A stretch of 64,000 nt of DNA from Erpetoichthys calabaricus (Eukaryota; Chordata; Cladistia; Polypteriformes; Polypteridae): positions 348,067,363-348,131,362 of the forward strand of contig NC_041394.2 in the NCBI RefSeq assembly GCF_900747795.2, written 5' to 3'. Every line of letters begins with the position of its first letter. The stretch's first letter is position 1. Below the pieces are notes generated by a model. That model saw only the letters and a list, made by a program, of their open reading frames with translations. It had not been told where the DNA came from and did no database searches. Both the position numbers and the translations under genes were made by a program. This document shows, in pieces, positions 12,570 to 25,903 of this stretch.

Positions 12570-13223
12570 ACAAGTAGGGCCACAGGACTGTGTTAAGAAA
12601 CAAAGGCATGTCATGGAAGGGATAGTGAAAGGGAAAACTAACTTTGTTCAAATGTATGGCCTGCAGCAGGAAAAAGCTAGAAGGTGAAATAATGCTTAGG
12701 CTGAAATGCATCATAAAAGATGCTGATGTTCGAATTGTGGTAGTAGGTTAGACACAGACCTTTGCTTGGTAACTGAAAAAAACTGATTTATAAAAATACT
12801 TATTTCTCCATAAGTCAGTCTTAATATTTGAGTAATGCAGATTGTAAAAATGAACATTAAAAATACCGTTACATAAGCAAAGCAGTATAATGCATAAAAA
12901 GCATACAGCATGGAGAAGTTTCAAAGTTTAAAGTGGAAAAACGTGTGATGATTGGCTATTTGAAAACATATATTCCCACCCATGTAAAAATGATTGACAG
13001 ATACTACAGCTCCCAGCCTGCATTTTTCAAATTTTTGCATCTGAAGGAGGAGACAGAACGGTGCTTTGTCGAATGGCAGAATGCAGACACAGTTTTTGAT
13101 GGCGGTCGGATTCTGTTTTGAAGAGGTAAGAGGGAGAATGGAGTTTTGTTGAAGGGAGGAGGACACCATATATAAACGGGACTTTGCTGCCGCTGTAATG
13201 GAGCCTAATGTATCATGCAAGTA
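12570..13223. other. No gene recognised
   Basis: Short frames only. This could be intron of the minus-strand zinc-finger gene. Confidence 0.4.
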
Positions 13224-13692
13224 CAGTAATCCCCTGCCTATCGCGGACATTACGTTCCAGACTCATCAGCGATAGGTGAAAATCCGTGATATAGAAAGAC
13301 CATATAAATAAACATTTTTGTTATAGTTTAAGCCTTAAAATACCCCTCCCACAAGTTTAAACACATGTAAACTTATTAAAACACACTTTGTAAACACATA
13401 TGATATGTAGATGTCGGGCTAAGGATATAAGTAACATCTCTCTATTGTAAAAAGAAATCTTGGCAGAGAGACGAGGCTTGATCTTCCCAGAAAACAATCT
13501 GACATTCCACGAGAGACATTTTAACATCACACAAGACAAGGCAGTGAGACAGAAGGACAGCTGCTGTACAGGCTTTTAAATGATTGACGCGCAGAGCAAC
13601 ATGCAGAACAGGCATCTTGGCAGAAGCAGCACAAAGCCAGTAGCTGATCTGTCCACTTCTCCTTAAGGCGCGTTCAGCCCTCAACCCCCCAC

Positions 13693-14159
13693 TGTGGAAG
13701 ATGAATGTTCTCTTCGTTCCCTTGTACTAATCCTTGTCTAAGGAGTTAAGCAGAAGTAAGCTTTAAAAACATGCTTTGCTGAGCAAACAGAAAAATATTT
13801 GTCAAAAGGACTCAAGGTCTAAGCATTCCACACTGTGACTGCCTTATCACGTTTTCCCTTAGTTAACATCTGAATGCTATAACAAAGGAGCCAAAGAATC
13901 AAGTTGCACAAGGAGCATTGAAGGGGCTCAAGGATTGTGTATAATAAAGTGTTGACTGTTGCATTTTCATAATGAATATTAAATCACGCATTCTAGGGGT
14001 ATAAAAACTTTGCCCCACCCAACAAACAGTGTTCAGAAGAGCCCTGACGCCGTCATGTAATATTGATTGCCTGCTTTTCTGAAACCTGCTCACTGTGACG
14101 ATGGTAAATAAAGCTGCTATATGACCACACCTGCTGTCTTGTCTAAGTGATCATCCACA
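13693..14159 (+). mobile_element. Solo LTR of an endogenous retrovirus-like element (fossil)
   Basis: This 467-bp unit has short inverted ends (TGTGGAAGAT and ATCATCCACA), a TATA-like GGTATAAAAAC near 13999 and an AATAAA signal near 14106. That is the layout of a single LTR with no internal region. It lies in a C-rich stretch of the surrounding repeat, so the target duplication cannot be resolved. It is younger than the element it interrupts. The family is not assigned beyond LTR retroelement. Confidence 0.6.
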
Positions 14160-14710
14160 CCCCCCCATTCAGAACGCGAGCAGGAAAGACACAAAGTGGC
14201 AGGAGCTGGCAGGCACTTAGCACGCCTCCAGGGGGTTGGGGGAAGGGGGGGGTTTTGAGCAAAGCGATCAACACCAGATCATCTTGGAGAGACACTTTTA
14301 CGACACACAAGACCAGACATTACAACCTTAGGAAGCAAAATCCGTGAGATGGTGACCTTTGCACGTCACTTCCTACTTACAAACAATTTAAAACAAGTTC
14401 ACTGACATCTAACCTAGCAGTTGTAGGAATGCTTTTGACAAACAAACTCCAGGGGCCTCATGTATAACACCGTGCGTAGAACTCACACTATAACATGGCG
14501 TAAGCACAAAAGCAGGAATGTGCGTACACACAGAAAAATCCAGATGCAAGAATCTGTGCGTACGCAAACTTTCACGTTCTTTCACTACATAAATCCCGAT
14601 CAGCGTGAAAAGTAACGCACATGCACGTGCCTTCTGTCCCGCCCCAACTCCTCCGAGAATTATGCCTCTTTGAATATGCAAATCGATATAACTAGCCTTC
14701 TGTGAAAAGA

Positions 14711-14884
14711 CAATGGGAAAAGCACGGGGGAAAATATAAGAATTTCAGCGAATACCAAGTGGAGGCAAAGGAAAAACGTACTATTTGTTGGTTTAAACAA
14801 TGGGAAAAGCACGGGGGAAAATATAAGAATTTCAGCGAATACCAAGTGGAGGCAAAGGAAAAACGTACTATTTGTTGGTTTAAA
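14711..14884 (+). repeat. 87-bp tandem duplication inside GGGGCC element copy 2
   Basis: Two adjacent, essentially identical 87-bp units start with CAATGGGAAAAGCACGGGGG at 14711 and 14798. Copy 1 has one unit (about 4847-4933 on the opposite strand). The period is a multiple of three, so an open frame passes through both units. I do not take this as evidence of coding. Confidence 0.9.
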
Positions 14885-16238
14885 CAGTGGTATAATCAAC
14901 AAAAGGAAGCTGATCGAGTGACAGAGTGTCGGAAAAACTCGAAAGATCAAATTCACAAAGTCGCACAGTGCCCGAAATAAAAAAGAAATCACATATCAAA
15001 GTCGGCATGAAAAGGCGACTCGCAGCGGACCGTCTGAGTGTCATATGAAAGCTTATTAGGGTACAGAGAAAAAAAAATAGGCACACAGTGGGAAAAAAAG
15101 CAGGAAATGTCAACTTTAATCTCGAAATTTCCACTTTAATCACATAGTTTATTTTGTCATTAAAGTAGAACATCATAAACTTCATCTTAAAATTGTTTAT
15201 TTTACTAGTTTCTCAAATCCCATCGTAACTAAAGTAGCACATTAAATGCTTTGTTCTGTGTTTGATCTTCTATGTGCTCTGTGTGTGTGAATCACTACGT
15301 GCTTCCATTCTTTCTCTTTCTCCGACAGGACACAGAATCCATTACATTCGTCATATTACAGCTCTCTGAATAATTAAAATACTGAGATGTATACGGGATA
15401 TCTTTTTCATGATGATAGGAATGAAAGCATGTTATTAACCATGGGAACATGGTGGCGCAGTGATTGTTCATATCTCATGCAAGAGGCTTGCTGTGCCATG
15501 CGCGGCCTTCAATGAAATGTTTTATTACAGAAGTACTGTCTCTTTCAAATGTACTAACCTCCAATTCCTGTCCTTACTTTTCTTTCTCCAAATACCCAAT
15601 CGCCACACAATCAGCTCTGTAATAGACGTTAAGCCATCTGTAAGCTTAGAACGCAGATTCTTCAAAACTTTTAAGGAACATTGAAATATCTTCATAGTAC
15701 ATGTTTAATTATTCTAGCCGTCTATCCTTCCAGTGTCGCGTCAGCACCAGCAATAATACAGCGCAAGGCAGGAGCTATCTTTGAACTAGCTAGCGCTGCG
15801 GCACCATGTCCTCACATGTTTAATTATTAACAATACTGATTATTTAAATGAAGTTAAAGTTTTATCTGTATACTATAAGCAACATATTTTGCTGCATTCC
15901 ATCTTAAAAATGATATCGTCATCATACGCGTTTTATAAAGTGGTGCAGGTTGTGCAATATTATAACTGAAGTGCAAGTTTACAGTGGGGTAATTGTACTT
16001 ATAAGTACAAACAGTTCTACAAGGAGCACTTGATGGACTGATTGAGTGCGTTTATAGTTCTTGTGATGAAACTGTTTCTGAAATGCGAGGTCCGTACAGG
16101 AAAGGCTTTGACGCGTTTTGCCGTGGCTGAGGTAGTGTGTGCTTGAAACTGTATACCGATAATTCTCTTTCCGATCAGCTGCTGCTGTGATTCCCCACTC
16201 AGATACAGTGATATAAATACTCCGAGTGGTGCAGTGAG

Positions 16239-16304
16239 AGTAATACGGAAAAAGATGATCTGCTGTGGCAACCCTTAACGGGAGCAGCTGAAAGAAGAAC
16301 AAGA
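16239..16304 (+). repeat. RTE LINE 3' tail inserted in the GGGGCC element, copy 2
   Basis: The same 66-bp RTE end as at 3461-3526 is flanked by TGCAGTGAG at 16230-16238 and 16305-16313. The identical duplication in both element copies shows one ancestral insertion. Confidence 0.85.
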
Positions 16305-17084
16305 TGCAGTGAGCGTAACAACGCTAAAGCAGTTATGGTATTTGGAATACTATGGCTATTCCCTGGACCATTATATTGCTGCAGGTTAATTACAATCAGA
16401 GGCATTACACTAATAAACAATATGCAGTTAATTTCAGTGTATTTATAAAGCCGCGTCAGGAATGTGGGTCTAAGAAAGAAAGGGTGACCACACAGGAACA
16501 GTAGAACTGCTTTGACGCTGGGTGCCGCCAGTCTGCAAAACCGAGCGGAGAAATTGCGTACGCCAGGGTATTAGGTACCGTGGAAATGTGCGTGACTTTA
16601 CGCCAAGTTTAGGTTTTATACATCGCGATTTGAGCATGGAAACGTTCGTACGCAACATTTCTTTGCAAACGCACCGTTTATAAATGAGGCCCCACGTGCT
16701 TCAACAACGACAAGCAGAACATGCAGCTGGCCAGCAGATGATTGGAGCACTTATTTCTTAGCGTGTGGTCAGCCCTCAAACCCCAAACCCCCCCCCACCC
16801 CCGCCCCCAATTACTCCTCCTTCTTCAGAACACGAGCGGCAGAGACCCGAAGTGGCAAAAGGACAGCGGCTGTACAGGTTTTTAAGTGACTGACACAAAG
16901 CGCGACAAGCACAACACACAGTTGGCCAGCAACAGCAAGACAGCAGCTGAACCAATAGCTTCTCCTTAGCGTGTGTTCAGACACCCCCTTCACAATGCAG
17001 GCAGTGTTATAAGTCCCACGAGAAAGAGATTTAACCATGCCCGGGGCAGGAAATAAAGGACAAATATTTTTACAAAAGTTTTAA

Positions 17085-17142
17085 AGTAAAAACCCCTGTG
17101 ACCCTGTAGTTAGGATATAGCGGGTTGGATAATGGATGGATG
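17085..17142 (+). repeat. SINE-A 3' tail fragment
   Basis: The sequence CCCCTGTGACCCTGTAGTTA followed by GCGGGTTGGATAATGGATGG is the end of the SINE whose full copy is at 24622-24976. Confidence 0.75.
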
Positions 17143-17334
17143 ACAGTAATGCATATGTAACAATTCCCATGAAAGTAACAATCTATTTAAATTGTTTATG
17201 CGGTAAACCAAACCTGGGGATGGGCGAGCAAAGCGAGCAGGGGGCGGAACCCCCAGTAATAATAATAATATTAATAAATCCGCGATGTAGCGGGGACACG
17301 ATAGCTGAACCACGATATAGCAGGGATTGCTGTA

Positions 17335-19349
17335 ACCAGATATGCGCTTTAGTGAACTCACCTGCATTTAAGTGAGCTGTTCACACGAGCGTTATATGGA
17401 TGTGGGGTGTCCTGCATCACACTGAACAGCCTGACTGCAACAAAACGACTTCATATTAATAGAAACTGCAAATACCTGAATATTTTCTTCCCTAATTCGA
17501 AGAGACAATCTCTTACATGAGTAGTGACATACCAAGTACACCCCCAGCAGTGTGTACTTTTCATTACATAATGTAATGTCCTCCATTTCCTTAATCCCCT
17601 TCTTTCGACTATGAACTATTTGCTCCAACAATTTAAACCTCACTGTTTCAAGATTCACTGTCAGCCTTGTATAACAGAGGCAGTAGGAGTCTGCATTGGG
17701 TTTACAAATTAAAAAATGTGATTAATGGAGGACAGCAGCTAAATGATACAAGTCTTAGAGAACTTCTGCAGATTTTTCCTTAAAATCACCGCAAACATAT
17801 TTAAGTCTGTTTTCAACAACTGAAAACAAAATTTTCCTGTTCACTGATTTCACCTTCTGGAAGTAAATGTCGCACAGAAACACACAAAATCATAAGTAAT
17901 GTAATATTTAACCCAGTAATAACCCCCTTTAAGATACCAGCTCCAAACAATACAGTGACTTTGAGGTGATGAAGGCCTTGAGTGACTCAGTCATCATCAG
18001 AGCTCCATTGTCGTCTGGAAATTTGTGCTCCGGACTGAGCAGCTGAACATGTCTCTACTCTAGTGGCCTCGGCAAGGTAAAGATACATGTAGCTTCCACC
18101 TCACTATACAAATTACTTAAACAAACTGATCTTATCTATAAAGTGTAATATTGTAAATTGTTTAAATCATGTTCATGAAGAAATACACTAATCTCACGTA
18201 TAAAGCATAGTATTTCAATGTTCAGGGGGCTATAGTAACGTGAATGTGACGTATTTTATTCTGTCGCTAGTCAGTGCAGGAGGAAGCCTTTTTAAAATGC
18301 ACTTAGGAATTAAGATGACGTAAATTACGAAGGACTTAACATGCTACTTTAGTCACGATGACTTCCAAAACACTCATTAAAGAACAACCTTAAAAGTGAA
18401 TTGTCGATGCTCTTATCATTACAAACCCCAGTTTCACAGGAGTAAAGTCCGACACCTTGCAACTCTTTTCATAGCCGGCCCGTCATAAACTTTGCGATCC
18501 AGCTTGAATTCCGCGTGGCGGAGTGAATGGAGAAATCGAGACAGAAATCAAAGCGGAGTGTACAAAGAATCGAGGTCTCCTTGAATTCGGCGATTCAAGG
18601 AAAAGACGATTGAAAGAATAAAAGGTAATGAATAAAAAGGAGGTGGCGACAGTGTGTACAGGAGATCTGAAGTAGAAATAAACTCGATAACGTGAAGTAG
18701 GCTGATGTCAAAGACGTGTGGACCTCGGAGGGATTCACTCGGACAAACTTTCAAGTCTCGTGCAATAACTGAGTGGAGTGGATGAAAACACCCATAAAAT
18801 GTTTCACCTGAACCCCGATTACTTACCCCCTGTCTAAGTCTGTCTTTCTATGTTGAGATTCTTTCTGAACTCGTCCGCACTCCTGCCTCACTAAACTGCG
18901 GTCAGATCCATGCAGTCTACTAAAGTGGTGCAGAACTTTCACTGCTACGACACTGCTACATCCACGCTTCTTATTTTTATGACAAGAGTCTCCACCTGAT
19001 TTACTTCATGCATGGGCTCCCTGCTGACTAAAAATAACCTCCTCTTCTCATTTTGTTGTTTAATGCCAGTTGGCAAACCAACTCAAGGTGCATTACCGCC
19101 ACCTTCTGGACTGGAGAGTGATGCAGAAAGAGGAGGAAAAAAATGACTCGAAATACTGTACCTGTATTTACAATTAAATGCTCTCAAATAACCTTGCAGT
19201 TTTTAAATAACTGAATATGCATCTATGCATCAGTTTACACTCATCTCCATACTGTAATAACTGTTCTAATGTCAATTTACCCATTCCCAAGGATTTAAAA
19301 TGTTGAACTGGTTCTCATTTATATGCCATGCACCTTAATAATACAAGCT
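17335..19349. other. Unassigned 2-kb stretch, possible untranslated exon
   Basis: No family is recognised. A minus-strand frame of 88 codons (17392-17658) has no known motif. Near 18822-18830 the minus strand has a consensus donor (GG|GTAAGT) after a moderately GC-rich stretch. That could be a 5' untranslated exon of the minus-strand zinc-finger gene, but nothing in the sequence proves it. Confidence 0.3.
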
Positions 19350-20120
19350 CTACTGCCTCTAGTTGACAACACACTCAAATTCTTTATACGCCTGTGCTTT
19401 TCTAATTTCATCTTCTAGTTTCATTACAGAATCCATTGTCATTCTGCCCTTCCTCAAAAACCACTTTTGGTAATTTGCCATTATTCCCAAGATATAAATG
19501 AATCTATTATTGACCACATGCTCCATTCCTCTACTCATGTGTGCCATTAATGAGATGAGTCTATAACTGGCGGGATCTGACAGTGTCTTACCTGGTTTTA
19601 AAATTGGTATCACTACTGCTGTTTTCCAGGTTGAAGTCAGAGTACCTAATTACCAAATGATATTATCAAACTCGATTTTGCACTCCTATTTTTGACATGA
19701 ATAAGTAAATCTCATATTTTCCAGGAGACATAACCCATACTTTCTACTGACTTTTTAAATTAATACATAGAAAATTCAATATCTGTAACACTTATCACTT
19801 CCATAACTAGTTTCTGATATATCAGGAGCACATTTCAAAGTTAATTTCCAGCAATCTTTAGCTTCATTACTTAGATTCTCTACGGTCTCTACACTTTAAC
19901 AAAAGTTTTAGCAACCATTTCAGCCTTCTCATCTTCTGCAACATATTTTTTATCCTCACTAATCAGGACTGAATGTCTTATGTTCTGTTTAATTCTTCCC
20001 ATTGCTTTAATCCTGTTCCATACATCTCCTAATTTAATATCCCTCCCCATCTTATCATAATACGCTCTCCAATACTTTCTTTTTGCATTTTTTAACAAGT
20101 GCCAGAGATCTTTCATCTAC
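19350..20120 (-). pseudogene. I/Nimb-like LINE ORF2, linker and start of reverse transcriptase
   Basis: The minus strand reads KRKYWRAYYDKMGRDIKLGD and then EKAEMVAKTFVKV near 20050-19890. IPILKPGKTLSDPASYRLIS follows near 19612 (RT block 1), then FRKGRMTMDSVMKLEDEIRK (RT block 2). The catalytic FADD block is not present, so the copy ends within the RT domain. An earlier linker piece (GKVLHGGRKN) lies right of the inserted repeat at 20690-20825. Confidence 0.8.
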
Positions 20121-20344
20121 TTTCTCTCTCTATTTATTTATATGTAATATTATATAAAATCCTAAGCCTAAAAGTGCAACGATTTTGTGTGACATGCTTT
20201 AAATCTGGCTTATTTTAAAACCTATATATATACAGTATGTTTGGTATCATTCTTTTCAGAATTTATAAAACTTTAACGTGATGTTGTGAGATTTTCAGAT
20301 TCTTATTCCGTTTTTAAATTATAACCTAAAAAATATCAAGAACT

Positions 20345-20682
20345 CATGTCCCACGAGACGAGACTTTGTGCCAAGAGATTTAACCATGCCCAAGGCCGGA
20401 AATAAAACACAAAGAGTAGGGCAGATGCTGTACAGGCTTTTAAATGTTCGAAGTGCCGTGCGAGATGCAGATCACACAGCAATCCAGCAGCTGATCGAGC
20501 AAAGAGGAGGTAAAAAAAAAAAAATATTTGTTTCCCATTGTATCACCGTTTAAGAGGCTGTTTCGGAGGAGCGACCGCGTCTCCTTGGGGTGCGTTCAGC
20601 CCCCCTCTTCACAATGTGAGCAGCAGACTGGCTACAACTTGGGTTTGGGTGCTAAAGGTGCCAGGGGGGCTTGCCCCCTAAT
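20345..20682. repeat. Fragment of the repeat family also seen at 13.4-17.1 kb
   Basis: It shares ATTTAACCATGCCC, CTGTACAGGCTTTTAAATG and GTGCGTTCAGCCCCCC with the interior of the 13224-17332 element and with 51873-52288. It ends in a hairpin-like GGGGGGCTTGCCCCC. It interrupts the I-like LINE between linker and RT. Confidence 0.6.
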
Positions 20683-20827
20683 GTTCAATAAAATCATTGA
20701 TATTGTGAAATTTCTTAACTCTCCTAAACATTCTGCTCCTTTCCCGGATTGTCTCATAACATTCTTCCTTCCACCATGGAGCACCTTTCCTCTCCTAACC
20801 CCCTTACTTTTAGGCAATACAGAGTTA

Positions 20828-22420
<1,593 letters not shown>

Positions 22421-22548
22421 TAAATATGATACCACATATCATTTCATTACAATTATCTACATTATCTTCTAGAGTTACTTTTTTGTACTCTGTCTTCACT
22501 TGTTTTCTGAAAATTTTCCCAATTAGCTTTCGCACAATTCCACCTACT

Positions 22549-22672
22549 ATGGTGGGTTGGCACCCTGCCCGGGATTTGTTTCCAGCCTTGCACCCTGTGT
22601 TAGCTGGGATTGGCTCCAGCAGACCCCCGTGACCCTGTGTTAGGATATAGTGGGTTGGAGAATGACTGACTG
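22549..22672 (+). repeat. Truncated SINE-A with 15-bp target duplication
   Basis: The 3' part of SINE-A (GGTGGGTTGGCACCCTGCCC to GGGTTGGAGAATGACTGAC) is flanked by ACAATTCCACCTACT at 22534-22548 and 22673-22687. It is inserted in the LINE endonuclease region. Confidence 0.92.
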
Positions 22673-22689
22673 ACAATTCCACCTACTCA

Positions 22690-23370
22690 TACTCCTTACT
22701 CTATTTTTGTATAATTCTATCTAGCTAGCTAACTATTATAGGATAATGCTCACTCCCTAATGAGGTGTCCTTCATAACCTTCCATCTACTAATTCCAGAT
22801 AATTTCCTACTAACTAAACTGAGGTCACGCCCATTCTCAGTTTGATTTGGTCTATTAAATCTTGTTCCTGTTCCATCATTAAGATGACCCATGTTACACA
22901 TATCTAAAAAATCCTAAACCACCAATCCATTTTCATCTGTTCTTCAACCACCCCACAATGATCTCTTTGCATTAAAATCTCCACACCACACTATTCTTTG
23001 AGAAAGTGAATTATTTATATCTGTCAATAACTCAATAGAAAGCATCTCACAAGGACTGTAAAAGTTAATTACTTTTCCTTCACTTTCGAATAATTCTACA
23101 ACAAACGCTTCATATTTTTCCTTTACTTTCACCACTCTCTATCCTAAACCATTTCTTATAAATGTAGTCATCCCATCCCCCTTTACTGGTTAACCTGTCC
23201 CGTCTCACTACAATATAATCATGCAAAGAAAAACTTAAGGGAAGTAACAGCCATGTTTCCTGAGAACACATGACGTCAACTGGAAGAGTTCTATCTGATA
23301 TAAACTTTTGGAATTCCTGACCATTCGCAATTAAGCTTCTAGCATTCCACTGCAGTGTTTTAAGCCCCAT
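22690..23370 (-). pseudogene. I/Nimb-like LINE ORF2, APE endonuclease part
   Basis: The first block LKTLQWNARSLIANGQEF gives the Asn of the APE fold. VMCSQETWL contains the catalytic Glu, and IVWCGDFNA gives the GDFN motif (Asp/Asn). The order and spacing fit an endonuclease domain that nicks target DNA for target-primed reverse transcription. Frame changes separate the second and third blocks. The domain is followed by a truncated SINE and the Tc1. Confidence 0.8.
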
Positions 23371-23734
23371 TCTGTCTCTTCACTTCGAGACTGAGCGGAT
23401 ATCATTCCACCCATCAAATTTTCATTTACAGATTCTCGTATAACACCATTTAAACCAATGTGCCGCCTTGACGATAATTTTAGTTTTTTCAACACAACTT
23501 GTCATCTGGGATGTACAGTTCATCACATCTGTTACAAACGTTATACATTTTGGCCTATCCACTATTAAGGAGTCTTTTGTAAAATAACAATTGTGTTTAC
23601 AGAGTCACGATTTCACATTCTGGTTCACTACAGATCCATTTTTTACATTTTCAGTTTTTCGTTTATCTGTTTGCAGCGCTTCCACATATGACACTCCTAG
23701 ACCACCAAAGCAACTCTCTTTAACACCTCACACC

Positions 23735-24388
23735 CTCTTGTTGAAATCCGGTCCTGGAGGGCTGCAGTTGACTGCAGGTTTTCATTCTGACCATCTCCTT
23801 CATTCATGACCAGTTTTTGCTGCTAATTAACTTCTTTTGCCTTCATTTTAATTAATGTGACTCCGACCCCTTAGTTCTTTCTTTTGTTTTAGTTAGCAGC
23901 CAAAGAATAATGAAACAAAGAGAGCCACCACATGACCAGCTAACCTGAACAAAAAGAAAGGTGAGGGTCTCAGTACGGCTGATCTCTCAGGTCATCAAAA
24001 CATTTTGAGGGTGTTCTTAGAAAGAAACAGAAAAATCAACAGTTTTGGAAATGTCTGCTGTGGCAGAATGAGAGCAGCAACAAACTGTGGAATTAAATAA
24101 AGGGCTTAATTAACAGCAAGAATCAGCTTCTTATTAATAAACTAGTTGGAATGAAACCCCAGTTTAGCTGGTCATCTGTTGGCTCGTTTCTCATCTCATT
24201 TCTGTTTGGCTCTCATTTAATGAAGAAATGTATCAATTCAGAGGCCTTAATCCTTAAAAAATGGGGCTACTAAAATGAAGGGAAAAGAAGCTAATGAGCA
24301 GTGAAAACTGGTCACTGATTAGGAAAAGTGGTGAGAATGAAAACCTGCAGCCACTGTGGCCCACCAGGCCTGGAGTTTGACACCCCTG
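23735..24388. mobile_element. hAT element, about 650 bp, non-autonomous
   Basis: The right end GAGTTTGACACCCCTG is intact and the left end (TTGTTGAAATCCGGTCCTGG) is mutated. The subterminal 'GCTGCAGTTGACTGCAGG' and its inverse are as in the short MITE at 6824. No transposase is present. It splits the end of the LINE ORF1. An 8-bp duplication is only partly recognisable (CTCTTTAA versus CTCTACAT). Confidence 0.75.
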
Positions 24389-24621
24389 CTCTACATGCTG
24401 CGCTATGTTCTCCCCCACAATGACAACATTCTGGTTTACTATCTCTTGACATTCTTCTACTACATCTCAGTCTTGTACGACAGACTGCTGCAATGTGCCC
24501 ACATTTCTGACATTTGTAGCATCTAAGCGGACGGAACCAGTACCAGTGCCTGCTCCCTGACCTGACCTGGCCAGGGGATATACCCTCGCACATTAGAGCT
24601 TACATATCCTAAAACATATTC

Positions 24622-24976
24622 CATCCATCCATTGTCCAACCCGCTGAATCCGAACACAGGGTCACGGGGGTCTGCTGGAGCCAATCCCAGCCAACACAGG
24701 GCACAAGGCAGGAAACAATCCTGGGCAGGGTGCCAACCCACCGCAGGACACACACACAAACACACCCACACACCAAGCACACACTAGGGCCAATTTAGAA
24801 TCGCCAATCCACCTAACCTGCATGGCTTTGGACTGTGGGAGGAAACCGGAGCGCCCGGAGGAAACCCACAGAGACACGGGGAGAACATGCAAACTCCACA
24901 CAGGGAGGACCCGCGAATCGAACCCAGATCTCCCAACTGCGAGGCAGCAGCGCTACCCACTGCGCCACCGTGCCGC
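24622..24976 (-). repeat. SINE-A, full-length tRNA-derived SINE
   Basis: The minus strand starts GGGCGGCACGGTGGCGCAGT (box A TGGCGCAGTGGG) with box B GGTTCGATTCG about 45 bases on. A conserved middle follows (CCCACAGTCCAAAGCCATGC) and the tail is (ATGG)n. Its 355 bp are flanked by CCTAAAACATATTC at 24608-24621 and 24977-24990. This is the reference copy for the truncated ones in the window. Confidence 0.93.
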
Positions 24977-25596
24977 CCTAAAACATATTCTTTCTGGTAA
25001 TTTTACTTCTTCAAAATAAGGTAGTATCGATAAACTATCCATATTGTTCCCATTTCTGAAAATTGGTGGCCTTTCTACTTCTTTGACCTAATAAATAGTA
25101 AATTAATAATTAATTGAATTTATTATATTTAATAAATTATGAAATCCTAATAAATGGCTTTTAATCTGTTCATTTGATAACTCTAAGGAAACCCCTTTTT
25201 ATTACTCCCTTTATTTTCATATGGCAACATCCCTTCTATTCTTTTACCAGTTAAACTTTTTTTATTATTATTATTATTATTATTTTTAAAGCTCTCTCAC
25301 ATTGTTTACTACTTTTACAAAATACCAATATAGTTCCATCTCTCAATGTCTGAGCACTGTCCCGATCACCCAACTCTGTAATGAATTATTATTATTATTA
25401 TTAACTCTCTTTCGTTAGTTTAATTGTATTTATCGTTCAATAAAATGTTAAAAAATAATAATTTAATTTATCGAAGATTGAGAAGATTCAAATTTAAACA
25501 ATACCTTAAACTTTTTCTTTCTTTTTTGAAATAAATCTTGCCCTTCTTCACCATCAATTAAAAGTGCACTTGCATTATTTTTCTATATTCTTTTCA

Positions 25597-25773
25597 CGGC
25601 AGAGTGGTGGCTCTGAGGCTATGGATCTGCACCGGCCATCGGAAGGTTGCCGGTTCAAATCCCGTAAATGCCAATAGGGACTCTGCTCTATTGGGCCCTT
25701 GAGCAAAGCCCTTAACCTGCAATTGCTGAGCGCTTTGACTAGTGAGAAAAGCACTATGTAAATGCAAAGAATT
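25597..25773 (+). repeat. tRNA-derived SINE with L2-type tail
   Basis: The head is GAGTGGTGGCTCTGAGGCTA with box B GGTTCAAATCCC, and the tail is AGTGAGAAAAGCACTATGTA. It is flanked by ATTCTTTTC at 25588-25596 and 25774-25782. It lies in the LINE ORF1. Confidence 0.88.
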
Positions 25774-25903
25774 ATTCTTTTCCTACCGTAGATTCAGCCT
25801 CTCTCCATTCTTTTCTCACCAGATTAGTTTCTCCACTACTCTCCATTTCCGGTTCAAAATCAGGACTCGACTCACTACCTGACCCCGCCCCATTTCCCAG
25901 CAT

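Larger units (their letters stand above)
14452..16693 (-). mobile_element. Non-autonomous GGGGCC-ended DNA transposon, copy 2
   Basis: This is an inverted homologue of 3072-5191, with ends GGGGCCTCATGTATAA and (inverse) GGGGCCTCATTTATAA. It keeps the same RTE tail insertion (16239-16304). It also has an 87-bp tandem duplication (14711-14884) that copy 1 lacks, which explains part of its extra 122 bp. The base outside both ends is A. It sits within the Tigger-like element and so arrived later than that element. Confidence 0.75.
13224..17332. mobile_element. Probable Tigger/pogo-type DNA element with nested insertions
   Basis: The left end reads CAGTAATCCCCTGCCTATCG and the right end is the inverse of CAGCAATCCCTGCTATATCG. 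Both carry the 'ATCCGCGATATAG' motifs typical of Tigger-like ends and both are flanked by TA (13222-13223 and 17333-17334). The interior has diverged units with the core CTGTACAGGCTTTTAAATG (13547-13575, again near 16870) and 'GCGTTCAGCCCTCAACCCCC'. A solo LTR (13693-14159) and the second GGGGCC element (14452-16693) split it. Removing those leaves about 1.4 kb and no transposase. The pairing of the two ends as one element is an inference. Confidence 0.55.
24390..25903 (-). pseudogene. I/Nimb-like LINE ORF1 (gag-like, CCHC knuckles)
   Basis: The first possible ATG is at 25903. After an acidic leader (SESSPDFEPEMESSGE) the frame reads KFKVLFKFES near 25500, TLRDGTILVFCK near 25350, a LPYFEEVKLPER block near 25030, and CYKCQKCGHIAAVC with a second Cys/His cluster CCHCGGEHSAACR around 24520-24395. 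Such ORF1 proteins bind the LINE RNA. Two SINEs interrupt it, and several stops plus an AT-rich insertion around 25080-25300 break it. ORF1 resumes left of the hAT MITE, at 23734-23390 (FGGLGVSYVEALQ, DVMNCTSQ). Confidence 0.75.

Noticed and set aside
12409-12687. Open frames of repeated YLSI residues over the ATCT tracts (also 33257-33460)
   Set aside because: Translation of a tetranucleotide microsatellite; no composition or context of a gene.
4074-15684. Frame of about 74 residues conserved between the two GGGGCC elements (4074-4298 and 15460-15684)
   Set aside because: The elements are homologous copies, so shared frames are expected; no known domain, and other frames are conserved equally.
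24523-24901. Long frames through SINE-A (e.g. [14 protein letters not shown])
   Set aside because: They are translations of a SINE with defined target duplications.
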